The position numbers and the translations under genes were made by a program. The notes under the pieces were generated by a model. It saw only the letters and a list, made by a program, of their open reading frames with translations. It had not been told where the DNA came from and did not search any database. From Planctomycetota bacterium (lineage in GTDB: Bacteria; Planctomycetota; Planctomycetia; Pirellulales; UBA1268), in NCBI GenBank assembly GCA_018970785.1, contig JAGWVR010000017.1, positions 1 to 45,687 on the forward strand: DNA of 45,687 bases, in the 5' to 3' direction. This document shows, in pieces, positions 1-8,813 of the stretch (its first letter is position 1; every line of letters starts with the position of its first letter).

Positions 1-2226
1 GTGCGCGAGCTGTTTTTCGAGAGCGGCGCGATCCGCGTGACCGAGGTCGCCAACCTCGACGGCAACCGCGTCCGGGCACGGCTCGTGATCCCGTCCGACT
101 GCCCGCTCGGCAACCACCGGCTCCGGCTGCGGACGGCCACGGGGCTGTCGGACCTGCGGCTGTTCCGCGTCGGCGCCCTGGAGCATGTCGCCGAACGGGA
201 ACCCAACGGCGACGTGGCGTCGGCGCTGCCGCTCGAGCCCCCGGCCGCCGGGACGACCGTGACCGGCGTGATCACTTCCGAGGACGTCGACCTCGTCCGC
301 GTCAGGGCCCGGGCCGGCGAGCGGATCGCCGCCGCGGTCGACGCGGTGCGCCTCGAGCAGGAGATGTTCGACCCCGCGCTCGAGATCGTCGCCGCCGACG
401 GGACGATCCTCGCCGAACGCGACGACCACCCGCTCCTCGCCCAGGACGCGATGCTCGCGGCGATCGCCCCGGCCGACGGCGAGTATTTCATCCGTCTCCG
501 GGAGAGCGCCTACGGGGGCAACGACGGCTGCGTCTACCTGCTCCACGTCGGCGCGTTCCCGGTGCCTGCCGTCGCCTGGCCGCCCGGGGGCACGGCCGGT
601 TCGACCATCGATGTCGAGTGGCTCGGCGATCCCACCGGGCCGTTCACGGCGCGGGTCGAGGTGCCCACGCGCGGCGATGCCGCCGGGCTGGCGGAGGTCA
701 GGCCGGTCCGTGACGGGATCCCCGGGCCGGTCGGGGTGCCGCTCCGCGTCTCGTCGCTGCCTCTGGTCACCGAGGAGGAGGCCAACGACGAGCCGCAGCA
801 GGCGACGCGCGCCAGCGCCCCCGCCAGTTGCGCCGGACGGCTGGGGTCGCCGGGTGACGTCGACTGGCTGCGGATCGACGCCCCTGCAGGCAGCGTCTGG
901 AGTGTCCGCGCGTTCGGCCACCGGCTCGGCGCCCCGGTCGACCTGGTGGTCGCCGCCCACCAAAACGACGCGAAGCGCGGCCGGATCACCTCCAACGACG
1001 ACGGCGACGGCCCCGACAGCCAGCTGCGCGTCACGACACCGGCGGAGGGATCGTTCCTGCTCCGCATCTCGGACCACCAACGCCGTGGAGGAGCCGACTT
1101 CGTGTGGTGGCTCGACGTCGAGCCGATCACGCCGGCGGTCGATCTCTCGGTGCCGCCGGGGCGAAACAACACCCAGGACCGTCTCGTCGGCAGCGTCCCG
1201 CGGGGCAACCGCACGGCCTTGGTCCTCAACGCGGCGCGGACCGAATACTCCGGAGCCGCCGAGGTGTACTGCCGCGATCTGCCCGCGGGCGTGCAGGCGA
1301 CTGTGCCGCCGCTGGCGAGCAACGCGGCGGGGACGCTCGTCGTGCTCGAGGCGGGCGCCGACGCCAGCGAATCGACGGGGCTGTCGCGGCTCGACGTCGT
1401 CGCCACCGAGGCCGCGGCCGGCGTCACCCCGGGGGCGCCGCTCGGCGGCCTGCGGCAGACCACCGCGATGGTCTTCGGCCTCCCCAACAACACCGTCTAC
1501 CGCACCAGCTTGTCCGACCGGCTCCCGGTGGCGGTGGTCGGTCCGGCGCCGATCGGTATCGACGTCGAACCACCGGCGGTACCCCTGGTGCGCGGCGGCA
1601 CGCTCGACCTCGTCGTCCACGTCGCCCGCGGCGCCGACGCCAAGGGCAAGGTCCGCCTCGGCTTCCCCTTCAAGCCGACGGGGATCGCCGCCCAGACCGA
1701 CGTCGACGTCGCCGACGGTGCCGACACCGGCTCGTTCACCGTCAGCGCCAAGGCCGACGCCCCGCTCCGCGAGTGGGACGTCGTGGTGACGGGGTTGCTC
1801 CGCGGCCGCGATGCCCGCGACGACGGCGGCGCGCTGGTCTGCAGCCGCCCGGTCCGGCTCCAGGTCATCGAGCCGCTCGTCGAGATGACCGTCGCCAAGA
1901 CGAGCGCCGAAATCGGCACGACGGCGCGGCTCGTCGGCACGCTCACCCGGCCGCCGCGGTTCACGGGGAAGGCCCAGCTCACGGTCCGCGGCCTGCCGAC
2001 TGGGGTCACCGCCGACGCCGTCGAAATGACCGCCGAGGCCACCGAAGTCGTCGTCCCGATCCGGATCGACGCCACGGCCATGCCCGGCAAACACGACACG
2101 ATCCTGTTCGAGATCGCGGTTCCATTCGGCGAGCGCACGATCCTCCACCGCATGCCGCCGACGCAACTCCGCATCGATCGCCCCTTGCAGACCGCCGCCG
2201 TGCGGACCGCGAAAGACGCCCCATGA
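1..2226 (+). CDS. PPC-domain extracellular protein, 5'-truncated
   Basis: The frame is open at the left edge, so the GTG at position 1 is probably internal and the signal peptide lies outside the window. The 741 visible residues hold two stretches resembling the bacterial pre-peptidase C-terminal (PPC) domain, roughly residues 85-185 and 275-375. Each has the typical DVDLVRV or DVDWLRI strand, an acidic DDG or NDDGDG loop and a 'GEYFIRLRE' or 'GSFLLRISD' strand. The rest looks like further beta-sandwich modules. I see no catalytic motif. Such proteins are common in planctomycetes beside DUF1549/DUF1553 genes and are presumed to be cell-surface or periplasmic. The stop overlaps the next start (ATGA at 2223), so the two genes are probably translationally coupled. 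The precise function is unknown. Confidence 0.85.
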   Translation: MRELFFESGAIRVTEVANLDGNRVRARLVIPSDCPLGNHRLRLRTATGLSDLRLFRVGALEHVAEREPNGDVASALPLEPPAAGTTVTGVITSEDVDLVRVRARAGERIAAAVDAVRLEQEMFDPALEIVAADGTILAERDDHPLLAQDAMLAAIAPADGEYFIRLRESAYGGNDGCVYLLHVGAFPVPAVAWPPGGTAGSTIDVEWLGDPTGPFTARVEVPTRGDAAGLAEVRPVRDGIPGPVGVPLRVSSLPLVTEEEANDEPQQATRASAPASCAGRLGSPGDVDWLRIDAPAGSVWSVRAFGHRLGAPVDLVVAAHQNDAKRGRITSNDDGDGPDSQLRVTTPAEGSFLLRISDHQRRGGADFVWWLDVEPITPAVDLSVPPGRNNTQDRLVGSVPRGNRTALVLNAARTEYSGAAEVYCRDLPAGVQATVPPLASNAAGTLVVLEAGADASESTGLSRLDVVATEAAAGVTPGAPLGGLRQTTAMVFGLPNNTVYRTSLSDRLPVAVVGPAPIGIDVEPPAVPLVRGGTLDLVVHVARGADAKGKVRLGFPFKPTGIAAQTDVDVADGADTGSFTVSAKADAPLREWDVVVTGLLRGRDARDDGGALVCSRPVRLQVIEPLVEMTVAKTSAEIGTTARLVGTLTRPPRFTGKAQLTVRGLPTGVTADAVEMTAEATEVVVPIRIDATAMPGKHDTILFEIAVPFGERTILHRMPPTQLRIDRPLQTAAVRTAKDAP

Positions 2227-4700
2227 ACCGCCCCCCGTCCGTTCACCGCTGCACCCGATTGGTCGGCGCCGCGCTCGCCGCGACGGTTCTCGCCGGACCG
2301 GCAATGGCTGCCGACGCCGACGCCGTCGTCGGTCTGGCCGTCTACCCGCCGACGGTGCGGCTCGACTCGGCCCGCGATTCGCAACGCCTCGTCGTCGTCG
2401 AGACCCTGGCCGACGGCCGCACGCGCGACGTCACCGACCGGGCCGCGGCGACGATCGCCGACGGGCGCCTCGCCCTCCTCGAGCCGACCGCCGGTGGGAT
2501 CGTCGTCACCCCCCGCGCCGACGGCACGGGGACGGTGCGGATCACCCACGGCGAGCGGGCCGTGGAGGTGCCGCTCGAGGTGATCTCGGCGACGTCGGAT
2601 CCGCCGCTCTCGTTCCGCCTCGACGTCATGCCGGTGTTCGCGCGCGGCGGCTGCAACATGGGGAGTTGCCACGGTGCCGCCCGGGGCAAAGACGGCTTCC
2701 GGCTCAGCCTGTTCGGCTTCGATCCGGCCGGCGACTACCACCGGATCACACGCGAGCTGCCCGGCCGGCGGATCGACCTCGCCGATCCGGAGGAAAGCCT
2801 GCTGGTCCGGAAGGCGGTCGGCACGGCGCCGCACACCGGCGGCAAACGCTTCGCCCCGGACAGCGCCCTGGCCGCGACGCTCGTGCGCTGGATCGCCGCC
2901 GGGGCCCCGGACGATCCGGCGGCTGTGCCGGCGCTGGTGGGGCTCGACCTCTACCCGCCGGCGGCGCTCCTCGAGGGCGCCGGAGCCGGGCAGCAGCTCG
3001 TCGCCGTCGCCCGGTTCGCCGACGGCACCGACCGCGACGTCACCGATCTGGTGTGGTACGGGTCGAACAACGACCGGACCGCGAAGGTCACCGTCGACGG
3101 CCGCGTCACCAGCGGCGACCGCGGCGAGGCTTTCGTGATGGCGCGCTACGACTCGATCACCGTCGGCGTGCCGCTGGTGGTGATCCCGACCGGGCTCGGT
3201 CCGGTCGGGCCGGGCAGCGCCGGCGCCGAACCGCGCGGCTGGATCGACGAGTTGGTCGAGGCCAAGCTCGCCGCCCTGCGGATCGACGCCTCGCCGCTGT
3301 GCGACGACGCGACGTTCCTCCGCCGGGCGATGCTCGACACCGTCGGCCTCCTCCCGTCGACGGCGGAGCGCGAGGCGTTTCTCGCCGACACCTCGGCCGA
3401 CAAGCGTGCCCGGCTCGTCGACCGGCTGCTCGGCCGGCCGGAATTCGTCGATCTGTGGGCGATGAAGTGGGCCGACATCCTCCAGATCCGCTCGCAGAAC
3501 AACGTCGTCAGCCCCAAGGGTGCCCTCCGCTACCACGAGTGGCTGCGGCGCCGGATCGCCGCCGGCCAGCCGGTCGACGCGATGGTGCGCGACCTGCTCA
3601 CCGCGTCGGGGGGGACGTTCGAGAATCCGCCGACCAACTACTTCCAGCTCGAGCGCAACACCCTCAAGCTCTCCGAGAACGTCGCCCAGGCGTTTCTCGG
3701 GATGCGGATCCAGTGCGCCCAGTGCCACAACCATCCGTTCGACCGCTGGACGATGGACGACTACTACGGATTCGCGGCCTTCTTCGCGCAGATCGGCCGC
3801 AAGCGCGGTGCCGACCCACGCGAGACGATCGTGTTCGACGCCGGTTCGGGCGACGTCAAGCACCCGGTGACCGGCAAGACCGTCGAGCCGAAGTTCCTCG
3901 GCGGCGAGGCACCGCGGGTCGCCGACCGCGACCGGCGCGAGGCACTGGCGGCATGGATCACCTCGGCCGACAACCCCTACTTCGCCCGCCACGTCGCCAA
4001 CCTCGCCTGGAGCCACTGCTTCGGCCGCGGGATCGTCCATGAACCGGACGATGCCCGGGTCAGCAATCCCCCCGCCAACGGACCGCTCCTCGACGAGCTG
4101 GGGCGCCGGTTCGCCGCCTCGGGTTGGGACTTCCGCGGGCTGATCCGCGACCTCATGACCTCGCACGCCTACCAGCGCGCCTGCGAACCGACGGCGTCGA
4201 ATGCCGGCGACACCACCAATTTCTCCCATGCCGGCGTCCGCCGGATCCGCGCCGAGGTGCTCCTCGACGTCCTCGCGCAGGTCACGGAGACGCGCACCAA
4301 GTTCCCCGGCCAGGCCCCCGAGGGGCGCGCCGTGCAGGTCGCCGACGGCCGCACGACCAATTACTTCCTCACGACGTTCGGTCGGGCGACGCGCGAGGAT
4401 GTCTGCACGTGCGCGGTGCGGATGGATCCGAGCCTGTCGCAGGCGCTCCATCTCCTCAACGGCGACGCCGCCCATGATCGGATCGCCCAGGGCAAGGTCG
4501 TGCCCCGGCTGCTCGCCGGGGGGATGACGCCGACGGCCGTGCTCGACGACCTGTTCCTGCGCTGCTACTGCCGGCTCCCCACCGAACGGGAACGTCAGGA
4601 GACGATCGCGTTGGTGCTGCAGTCACCCGACCCCCGTCAGGCGCTCGACGACGTCTTCTGGGCGCTGCTCAATTCCCCCGAATTCGTCTTCAACCACTGA
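2223..4700 (+). CDS. DUF1549/DUF1553 cytochrome-like protein
   Basis: This protein of 825 residues starts with a Sec-type signal peptide (about residues 1-27, cleavage after AMA). A bacterial Ig-like module follows, then a cytochrome-like region whose candidate haem site is C144-x4-C149-H150. A second Ig-like module covers about residues 240-330. The DUF1549 region contains C498-x2-C501-H502 in the family motif CHNHPFDRW, and the C-terminal DUF1553 region contains the SNPP and SHAYQRA signatures. Planctomycetes carry many paralogues; their biochemical role is not established, though electron transfer or polysaccharide-related roles have been suggested. The ATG at 2223 was chosen because it overlaps the upstream stop and is followed directly by the signal peptide; the frame is open further upstream, but only across the preceding gene. 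The stop overlaps the next ATG (TGATG at 4698). Confidence 0.9.
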   Translation: MNRPPSVHRCTRLVGAALAATVLAGPAMAADADAVVGLAVYPPTVRLDSARDSQRLVVVETLADGRTRDVTDRAAATIADGRLALLEPTAGGIVVTPRADGTGTVRITHGERAVEVPLEVISATSDPPLSFRLDVMPVFARGGCNMGSCHGAARGKDGFRLSLFGFDPAGDYHRITRELPGRRIDLADPEESLLVRKAVGTAPHTGGKRFAPDSALAATLVRWIAAGAPDDPAAVPALVGLDLYPPAALLEGAGAGQQLVAVARFADGTDRDVTDLVWYGSNNDRTAKVTVDGRVTSGDRGEAFVMARYDSITVGVPLVVIPTGLGPVGPGSAGAEPRGWIDELVEAKLAALRIDASPLCDDATFLRRAMLDTVGLLPSTAEREAFLADTSADKRARLVDRLLGRPEFVDLWAMKWADILQIRSQNNVVSPKGALRYHEWLRRRIAAGQPVDAMVRDLLTASGGTFENPPTNYFQLERNTLKLSENVAQAFLGMRIQCAQCHNHPFDRWTMDDYYGFAAFFAQIGRKRGADPRETIVFDAGSGDVKHPVTGKTVEPKFLGGEAPRVADRDRREALAAWITSADNPYFARHVANLAWSHCFGRGIVHEPDDARVSNPPANGPLLDELGRRFAASGWDFRGLIRDLMTSHAYQRACEPTASNAGDTTNFSHAGVRRIRAEVLLDVLAQVTETRTKFPGQAPEGRAVQVADGRTTNYFLTTFGRATREDVCTCAVRMDPSLSQALHLLNGDAAHDRIAQGKVVPRLLAGGMTPTAVLDDLFLRCYCRLPTERERQETIALVLQSPDPRQALDDVFWALLNSPEFVFNH

Positions 4701-6400
4701 TGCACTCCCGTCCCTGGATCCGCGCGGCGTCGTTTCTCCTCGTCTGCGGCACGTCGACCCGCGTGCCGGCCGCCGATCCTCCGGCACCGACATTTGAGCG
4801 CGACGTCGCGCCGATCTTCCGGGAGAAGTGCTGCAGTTGCCACAACCCTGACCGGAAGCGTGGCGGGCTCGACCTGTCGGGATACCCGCAAACGTTGGCC
4901 GGCGGGAGCTCTGGCGAGGTCATCGCCCCCGGCGACGCCGACGCGTCCTACCTGTGGCAACTGGTCAGCCACGCGTCGGAGCCGAAGATGCCGCCGGAGT
5001 CGGATCGGATTCCGGCCGACGCCCTCGACGTCGTCCGCCGCTGGATCGCCGCCGGCGCGCCGGAGCGCGACGGCTCGGCGCCGGCACGGCCGCGCCCGGC
5101 GGGGATGACGGCGTTGGCGACCGTCGGCCTGCGTCCCGAGGGCCCGAAGGTGCTGCCACCGCGGCTCCCCAAGGAGCCGCTTTCCACGAGCAGCCGCCCC
5201 GGCTCTGTGACCGCCCTGGCGGTCTCGCCGCACGGCGACGTCGCCGCGGTCGGCGGGCGCGGCCAGGTGCTCCTGTTCGACACCGGCACCCGCGCGCTCC
5301 TGGGTGTCCTGCCGTTTCCGGAGGGGATGGCGCGGACGCTGCGATTCTCCCGGTCCGGCCGGCTGCTGATCGCCGGGGGGGGCATCGCCGCCCAGAGCGG
5401 TCGGGTCGTGGTCTGGGACGTTGCCGGGGCGTCGCGGCTCTTCGAGGGGGGCAACGAGTTCGACGAGATCCTCGCCACCGACATCTCCGCCGACCAGCGC
5501 GTGATCGCCCTCGGTGGACCGGCGAAGGTGGTCCGGCTCCTTCGCTCCGCCGACGGCGAGGTCGAGGCGACGATCGACCGTCACACCGACTGGGTGATGG
5601 CGCTGGAGTTCTCCCCCGACGGCAAGCTGCTCGCCACCGGTGACCGCGCCGGCAACCTGTTTCTCTGGGAGACAGCCGGGGCCCGCGAGCATGCCGTGCT
5701 CCGCGGGCACCGCGGGGCGATCACCGCCGTCGCCTGGCGCCCCGACGGCGCTGCCGTCGCCAGCGCCTCGGCCGACGGCTCGATCAAGGTCTGGGACGCC
5801 CGCTCGGGAAGCCTCGTCAAGGGGTGGGACGCCCATGCCGGCGGCGCCGAAGCGGTCGCCTGGACCGCGGACGGGCGGCTGGTGAGCACCGGCCACGACC
5901 GGCGCGTGAAAACGTGGACCGCCGACGGGCGTGCCGAGAAGACGCTGGAGGGATTGTCCGACATCGGGCTGCGCGTGGCGGTGACCGACGATTCGCGGGC
6001 CCTCGTCGCCGCTGACTTCAACGGGCGGATCGTGATGTTCGACGCCGGCGGCGGCAGCGTGCTGGGAGCGCTCGACGCCAACCCGCCGCGGCTCGCAGAC
6101 CGGCTCGCCGCGGCCCGCGAGGCCGCCGGCAGCGCGGCAGCGGCCGAAGCCGCCGCCCGTGCGGCGGCCGATGCCGCGACCTCGGCGCTCGATGCGGCCA
6201 CGGCGGCGCTCCGTGACGCCGAGCGAACGGCCGCAGCCGCCCGGGAGGCACTGGAAAGTGCGGCGGCCGCCGCCGCTGCGGCCCGTGCCGAGGAGGCGCG
6301 GTGGGAGGACGAGATCGAGTTCGCCGCCCGCCGTGACGGAGCGACCGAATCGGCACCGTCCCCACCGCTCCCCGCCGAGCCCCCTGCTGCCGGGCCCTGA
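4700..6400 (+). CDS. Planctomycete cytochrome C (PSCyt1) domain with WD40 repeats
   Basis: The product has 566 residues. A signal peptide (about 1-25) is followed by a planctomycete-type cytochrome domain with CxxCH at C44, C47 and H48 and the sequence PKMPPES, typical of the family. From about residue 170 to 455 there are WD40-type repeats, recognisable by 'LEFSPDGKLLATG', 'AWRPDGAAVASAS' and 'IKVWDA', probably forming a beta-propeller. The last 100 or so residues are extremely rich in Ala and Glu/Arg and look like a helix or coiled coil. It follows the DUF1549 gene with a one-base overlap, so the three genes at the left edge form an operon. A periplasmic electron-transfer or scaffold role is inferred; no substrate can be named. 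Confidence 0.9.
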   Translation: MHSRPWIRAASFLLVCGTSTRVPAADPPAPTFERDVAPIFREKCCSCHNPDRKRGGLDLSGYPQTLAGGSSGEVIAPGDADASYLWQLVSHASEPKMPPESDRIPADALDVVRRWIAAGAPERDGSAPARPRPAGMTALATVGLRPEGPKVLPPRLPKEPLSTSSRPGSVTALAVSPHGDVAAVGGRGQVLLFDTGTRALLGVLPFPEGMARTLRFSRSGRLLIAGGGIAAQSGRVVVWDVAGASRLFEGGNEFDEILATDISADQRVIALGGPAKVVRLLRSADGEVEATIDRHTDWVMALEFSPDGKLLATGDRAGNLFLWETAGAREHAVLRGHRGAITAVAWRPDGAAVASASADGSIKVWDARSGSLVKGWDAHAGGAEAVAWTADGRLVSTGHDRRVKTWTADGRAEKTLEGLSDIGLRVAVTDDSRALVAADFNGRIVMFDAGGGSVLGALDANPPRLADRLAAAREAAGSAAAAEAAARAAADAATSALDAATAALRDAERTAAAAREALESAAAAAAAARAEEARWEDEIEFAARRDGATESAPSPPLPAEPPAAGP

Positions 6401-6422
6401 CCGACCGACCGGGCGGCTTCTG

Positions 6423-8684
6423 TCAGCGGCTCGCCATGTCGCACGACACGCCGCCGGCGGCCGGCACGTAGCACGACCGGGCGTAGTCCATCACCATCCG
6501 GTGGGAGCTGAAGCGCCAGGCCAGCGAAGCGATCGAGTTCATCATCATCTTGATCCAGGTCCGCGGCAGGCCGTCAACGTCGCGGTCGTAGAACGTCGGG
6601 ATCACCTCGGTGCGGAGCACCTCGAACAGCGCGTCGGCGTCGCGCCGGTCGGTGATCTCGTCGTGGGCGTGGGTTTCGCCGCGGCCGATCGCGAACCCGT
6701 TGCGGCCGTCGTAGGCCTCGGCCCACCAGCCGTCGAGGATCGAGCAGTTGAGGCCGCCGTTGAGGACCACCTTCTGGCCGCTGGTGCCCGAGGCCTCGAG
6801 CGGCCGCCGCGGGTTGTTGAGCCAGACGTCGACACCCTGGATGAGGTGGCGGCAGACGTTGATGTCGTAATCCTCGACGAACACGATCCGCCCGTGCGTC
6901 CGGGTGTCGTGGCGGAGGTTGGCGATCCGGCGGATCAGGTTCTTCCCCGGCTCGTCGGCAGGATGGGCCTTGCCGGCGAAGATGATCTGCAGCGGCCGGT
7001 CGGGATCGTTGATCAGCTCGATCAGCCGGTCGAGGTCGGAGAGCACGAGGTCGGCCCGCTTGTAGGTCGCGAACCGGCGTGCGAAGCCGATCGTGAGCAC
7101 GTTGGGGTCGAGCGCCGTCCGCGCCTTCTCCACCGCCTCGTCGCACTCGCCGCGCCGCCGGCACTGCCGGGCGACCCGGCGGCGGACGAATTGGAGGAGG
7201 AGGTTCTTGAGCGCGTAGTGGGTCTCCCACAACTCACCCGGGTCGCAGTCGTGGATCCGCTGCCAGACGTCGGGCTCACCCATCCGCCGGAACCAGTTGG
7301 CGGGAAACAGCCGGTCGTAGAGCTGGAGCATCTGCCAGCTCAGCCAGCTCGGCACGTGGACGCCGTTGGTGATGTGGCCGATCGGCACCTCCTCCTCGAC
7401 CCGCAGCGGCCACAGCGGGGCCCACATCTTGCGGCTGACGTGCCCGTGGAGGGCGCTGACGGCGTTGGCACGGCGCGAGAGCTTCAGCCCGAGGACCGTC
7501 ATGCAGAACGGCTCGCCGTGGTTGTGCGGATCGACCCGCCCCAGTCCCATCAACTGCTCGTGGGAGATCCCCAAGGCGTCGCGCATCGGCCCGAGGTGCT
7601 CCTCGACGAGACTGCCGTCGAACCGGTCGTGGCCCGCCGGCACCGGCGTGTGGGTCGTGAACACCGTCTGCCGGGCCACCTGGCGGACCGCCTCGTCGAA
7701 CGAATAGCCGTCGCGCTCGACGCGGCCGCGGACCGCCTCGAGCATCGCGAAGCAGGAATGGCCCTCGTTGAGGTGGTAGACGCCGGGCACGATCCCCAAG
7801 GCCCGCACCGCGCGGACGCCACCGATGCCGAGGACGAGCTCTTGGCGGATCCGGACGCGGTTGTCGCCACCGTACAGGCGGGCGGTGAGTTGCCGGTCCT
7901 CGGGTTTGTTGCCTTCGACGTTGGAATCGAGGAGGTACAGGTCGACGCGCCCCACCGCGAGCTTCCACACCTTGGCATGGATCGGCCCGGAGCGGGTGTC
8001 GATCGTCACCTGGATCGGCTGCCCGTCGGCGCCGAGCGCCGGCTCGATCGGCAGGTTGTCGACGCGGTTCTGCAGGTACTCCTCGTGCTGGTAACCGTCG
8101 ATGTCGAGGTACTGCTTGAAGTAGCCCTGGTCGTAAAACAGCCCGACAGCCAACAGCGGGATTCCCAGGCCGCTGGCGCTCTTGACGTGGTCGCCGGACA
8201 GGACTCCCAGGCCGCCGGAGTAGATCGGGATCGACTCGTGGACGCCGAACTCCGCCGAGAAGTAAACGACCGGTTTCGAGCCGAGCACACCGGCGTGGAT
8301 CGTGCTCCAGGTGTTGCCGGCCGCGAGGTATTCCTTGAGCCGCCGGTACGCCTGGTTGATGCGGCTGTAGAGCACCAACTCCGCCGCCCGGGACTCGAGG
8401 CGTTCGGGGGTGAACTCGGCGAGCAGGGCGATCGGATTGTGGTCGAGTTGCCGCCAGCGGACCGGGTCGATCTCCCGGAACATGTTGCCGACCTCGGGAT
8501 GCCAGCTCCACCACAGGTTGCGGGCCAGGGCGAGGCATTTGTCGTACAGCCGCTCGGGCGACATCTCGTCGAGCCGCGGCGGGGCGAGCGTGCCCGCGGG
8601 GGGGCGCGTGCCGCGATCCTCGTCGTCGGGATCGGCCGGGTACGCCGACGGAGGAAGGGGGCGCGGCGATTCGTCCTGGCTCAT
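6423..8684 (-). CDS. glgP: Alpha-glucan (glycogen/maltodextrin) phosphorylase, GT35
   Basis: The 753-residue protein matches the short bacterial/archaeal alpha-glucan phosphorylase type. It would release glucose 1-phosphate from glycogen or maltodextrin using pyridoxal phosphate in the cytoplasm. The N-terminal 'ALARNLWWSWHPE' is typical. EASGTSGQK carries the expected PLP lysine, K638, followed by 'LNGGLNCSILDGWWAEAYDG'. 'SAEFGVHESIPIYSGGLGVL' and GFARRFATYKRA are also family hallmarks. The reading frame continues upstream to 9179, but I chose the ATG at 8684 because family similarity begins shortly after it and the upstream part lies across the divergent gene. It faces the acyl-CoA dehydrogenase-like gene across a 129-base gap. 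The convergent gap to the upstream operon is 22 bases with no clear terminator. Confidence 0.95.
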   Translation of the reverse strand: MSQDESPRPLPPSAYPADPDDEDRGTRPPAGTLAPPRLDEMSPERLYDKCLALARNLWWSWHPEVGNMFREIDPVRWRQLDHNPIALLAEFTPERLESRAAELVLYSRINQAYRRLKEYLAAGNTWSTIHAGVLGSKPVVYFSAEFGVHESIPIYSGGLGVLSGDHVKSASGLGIPLLAVGLFYDQGYFKQYLDIDGYQHEEYLQNRVDNLPIEPALGADGQPIQVTIDTRSGPIHAKVWKLAVGRVDLYLLDSNVEGNKPEDRQLTARLYGGDNRVRIRQELVLGIGGVRAVRALGIVPGVYHLNEGHSCFAMLEAVRGRVERDGYSFDEAVRQVARQTVFTTHTPVPAGHDRFDGSLVEEHLGPMRDALGISHEQLMGLGRVDPHNHGEPFCMTVLGLKLSRRANAVSALHGHVSRKMWAPLWPLRVEEEVPIGHITNGVHVPSWLSWQMLQLYDRLFPANWFRRMGEPDVWQRIHDCDPGELWETHYALKNLLLQFVRRRVARQCRRRGECDEAVEKARTALDPNVLTIGFARRFATYKRADLVLSDLDRLIELINDPDRPLQIIFAGKAHPADEPGKNLIRRIANLRHDTRTHGRIVFVEDYDINVCRHLIQGVDVWLNNPRRPLEASGTSGQKVVLNGGLNCSILDGWWAEAYDGRNGFAIGRGETHAHDEITDRRDADALFEVLRTEVIPTFYDRDVDGLPRTWIKMMMNSIASLAWRFSSHRMVMDYARSCYVPAAGGVSCDMASR

Positions 8685-8740
8685 GGTTCGGCTCCGGGCG
8701 GGGTGTGGAGACGGCGGGAAACCGTGCCAGAAGGGGCCGC

Positions 8741-8748
8741 AGTATAGT
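8741..8748. promoter_or_regulatory. Divergent -10-like element (AGTATAGT)
   Basis: The gap 8685-8813 separates glgP (-) from the acyl-CoA dehydrogenase-like gene (+). AGTATAGT reads TATACT on the minus strand (8741-8746) and TATAGT on the plus strand (8743-8748). Either could be a -10 box, for glgP 57 bases downstream or for the rightward gene 66 bases downstream. I found no convincing -35 hexamer for either direction. The call rests on position and AT-richness in a GC-rich gap. Confidence 0.4.
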
Positions 8749-8813
8749 TGCGGGAAAGGTCCGCTTCGACCCCCGCGGACCGGGCCCGACGGCACGCCCG
8801 CGGCACGACACCG

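Noticed and set aside
1497..4475. Long open frame on the minus strand opposite the PPC and DUF1549 genes
   Set aside because: Very Arg/Gly/Asp-rich with no domain; a typical mirror of GC-rich coding DNA, while the plus-strand genes have clear families.
6159..8747. 862-residue plus-strand frame opposite the glucan phosphorylase
   Set aside because: No motif, overlaps a strong family match on the other strand.
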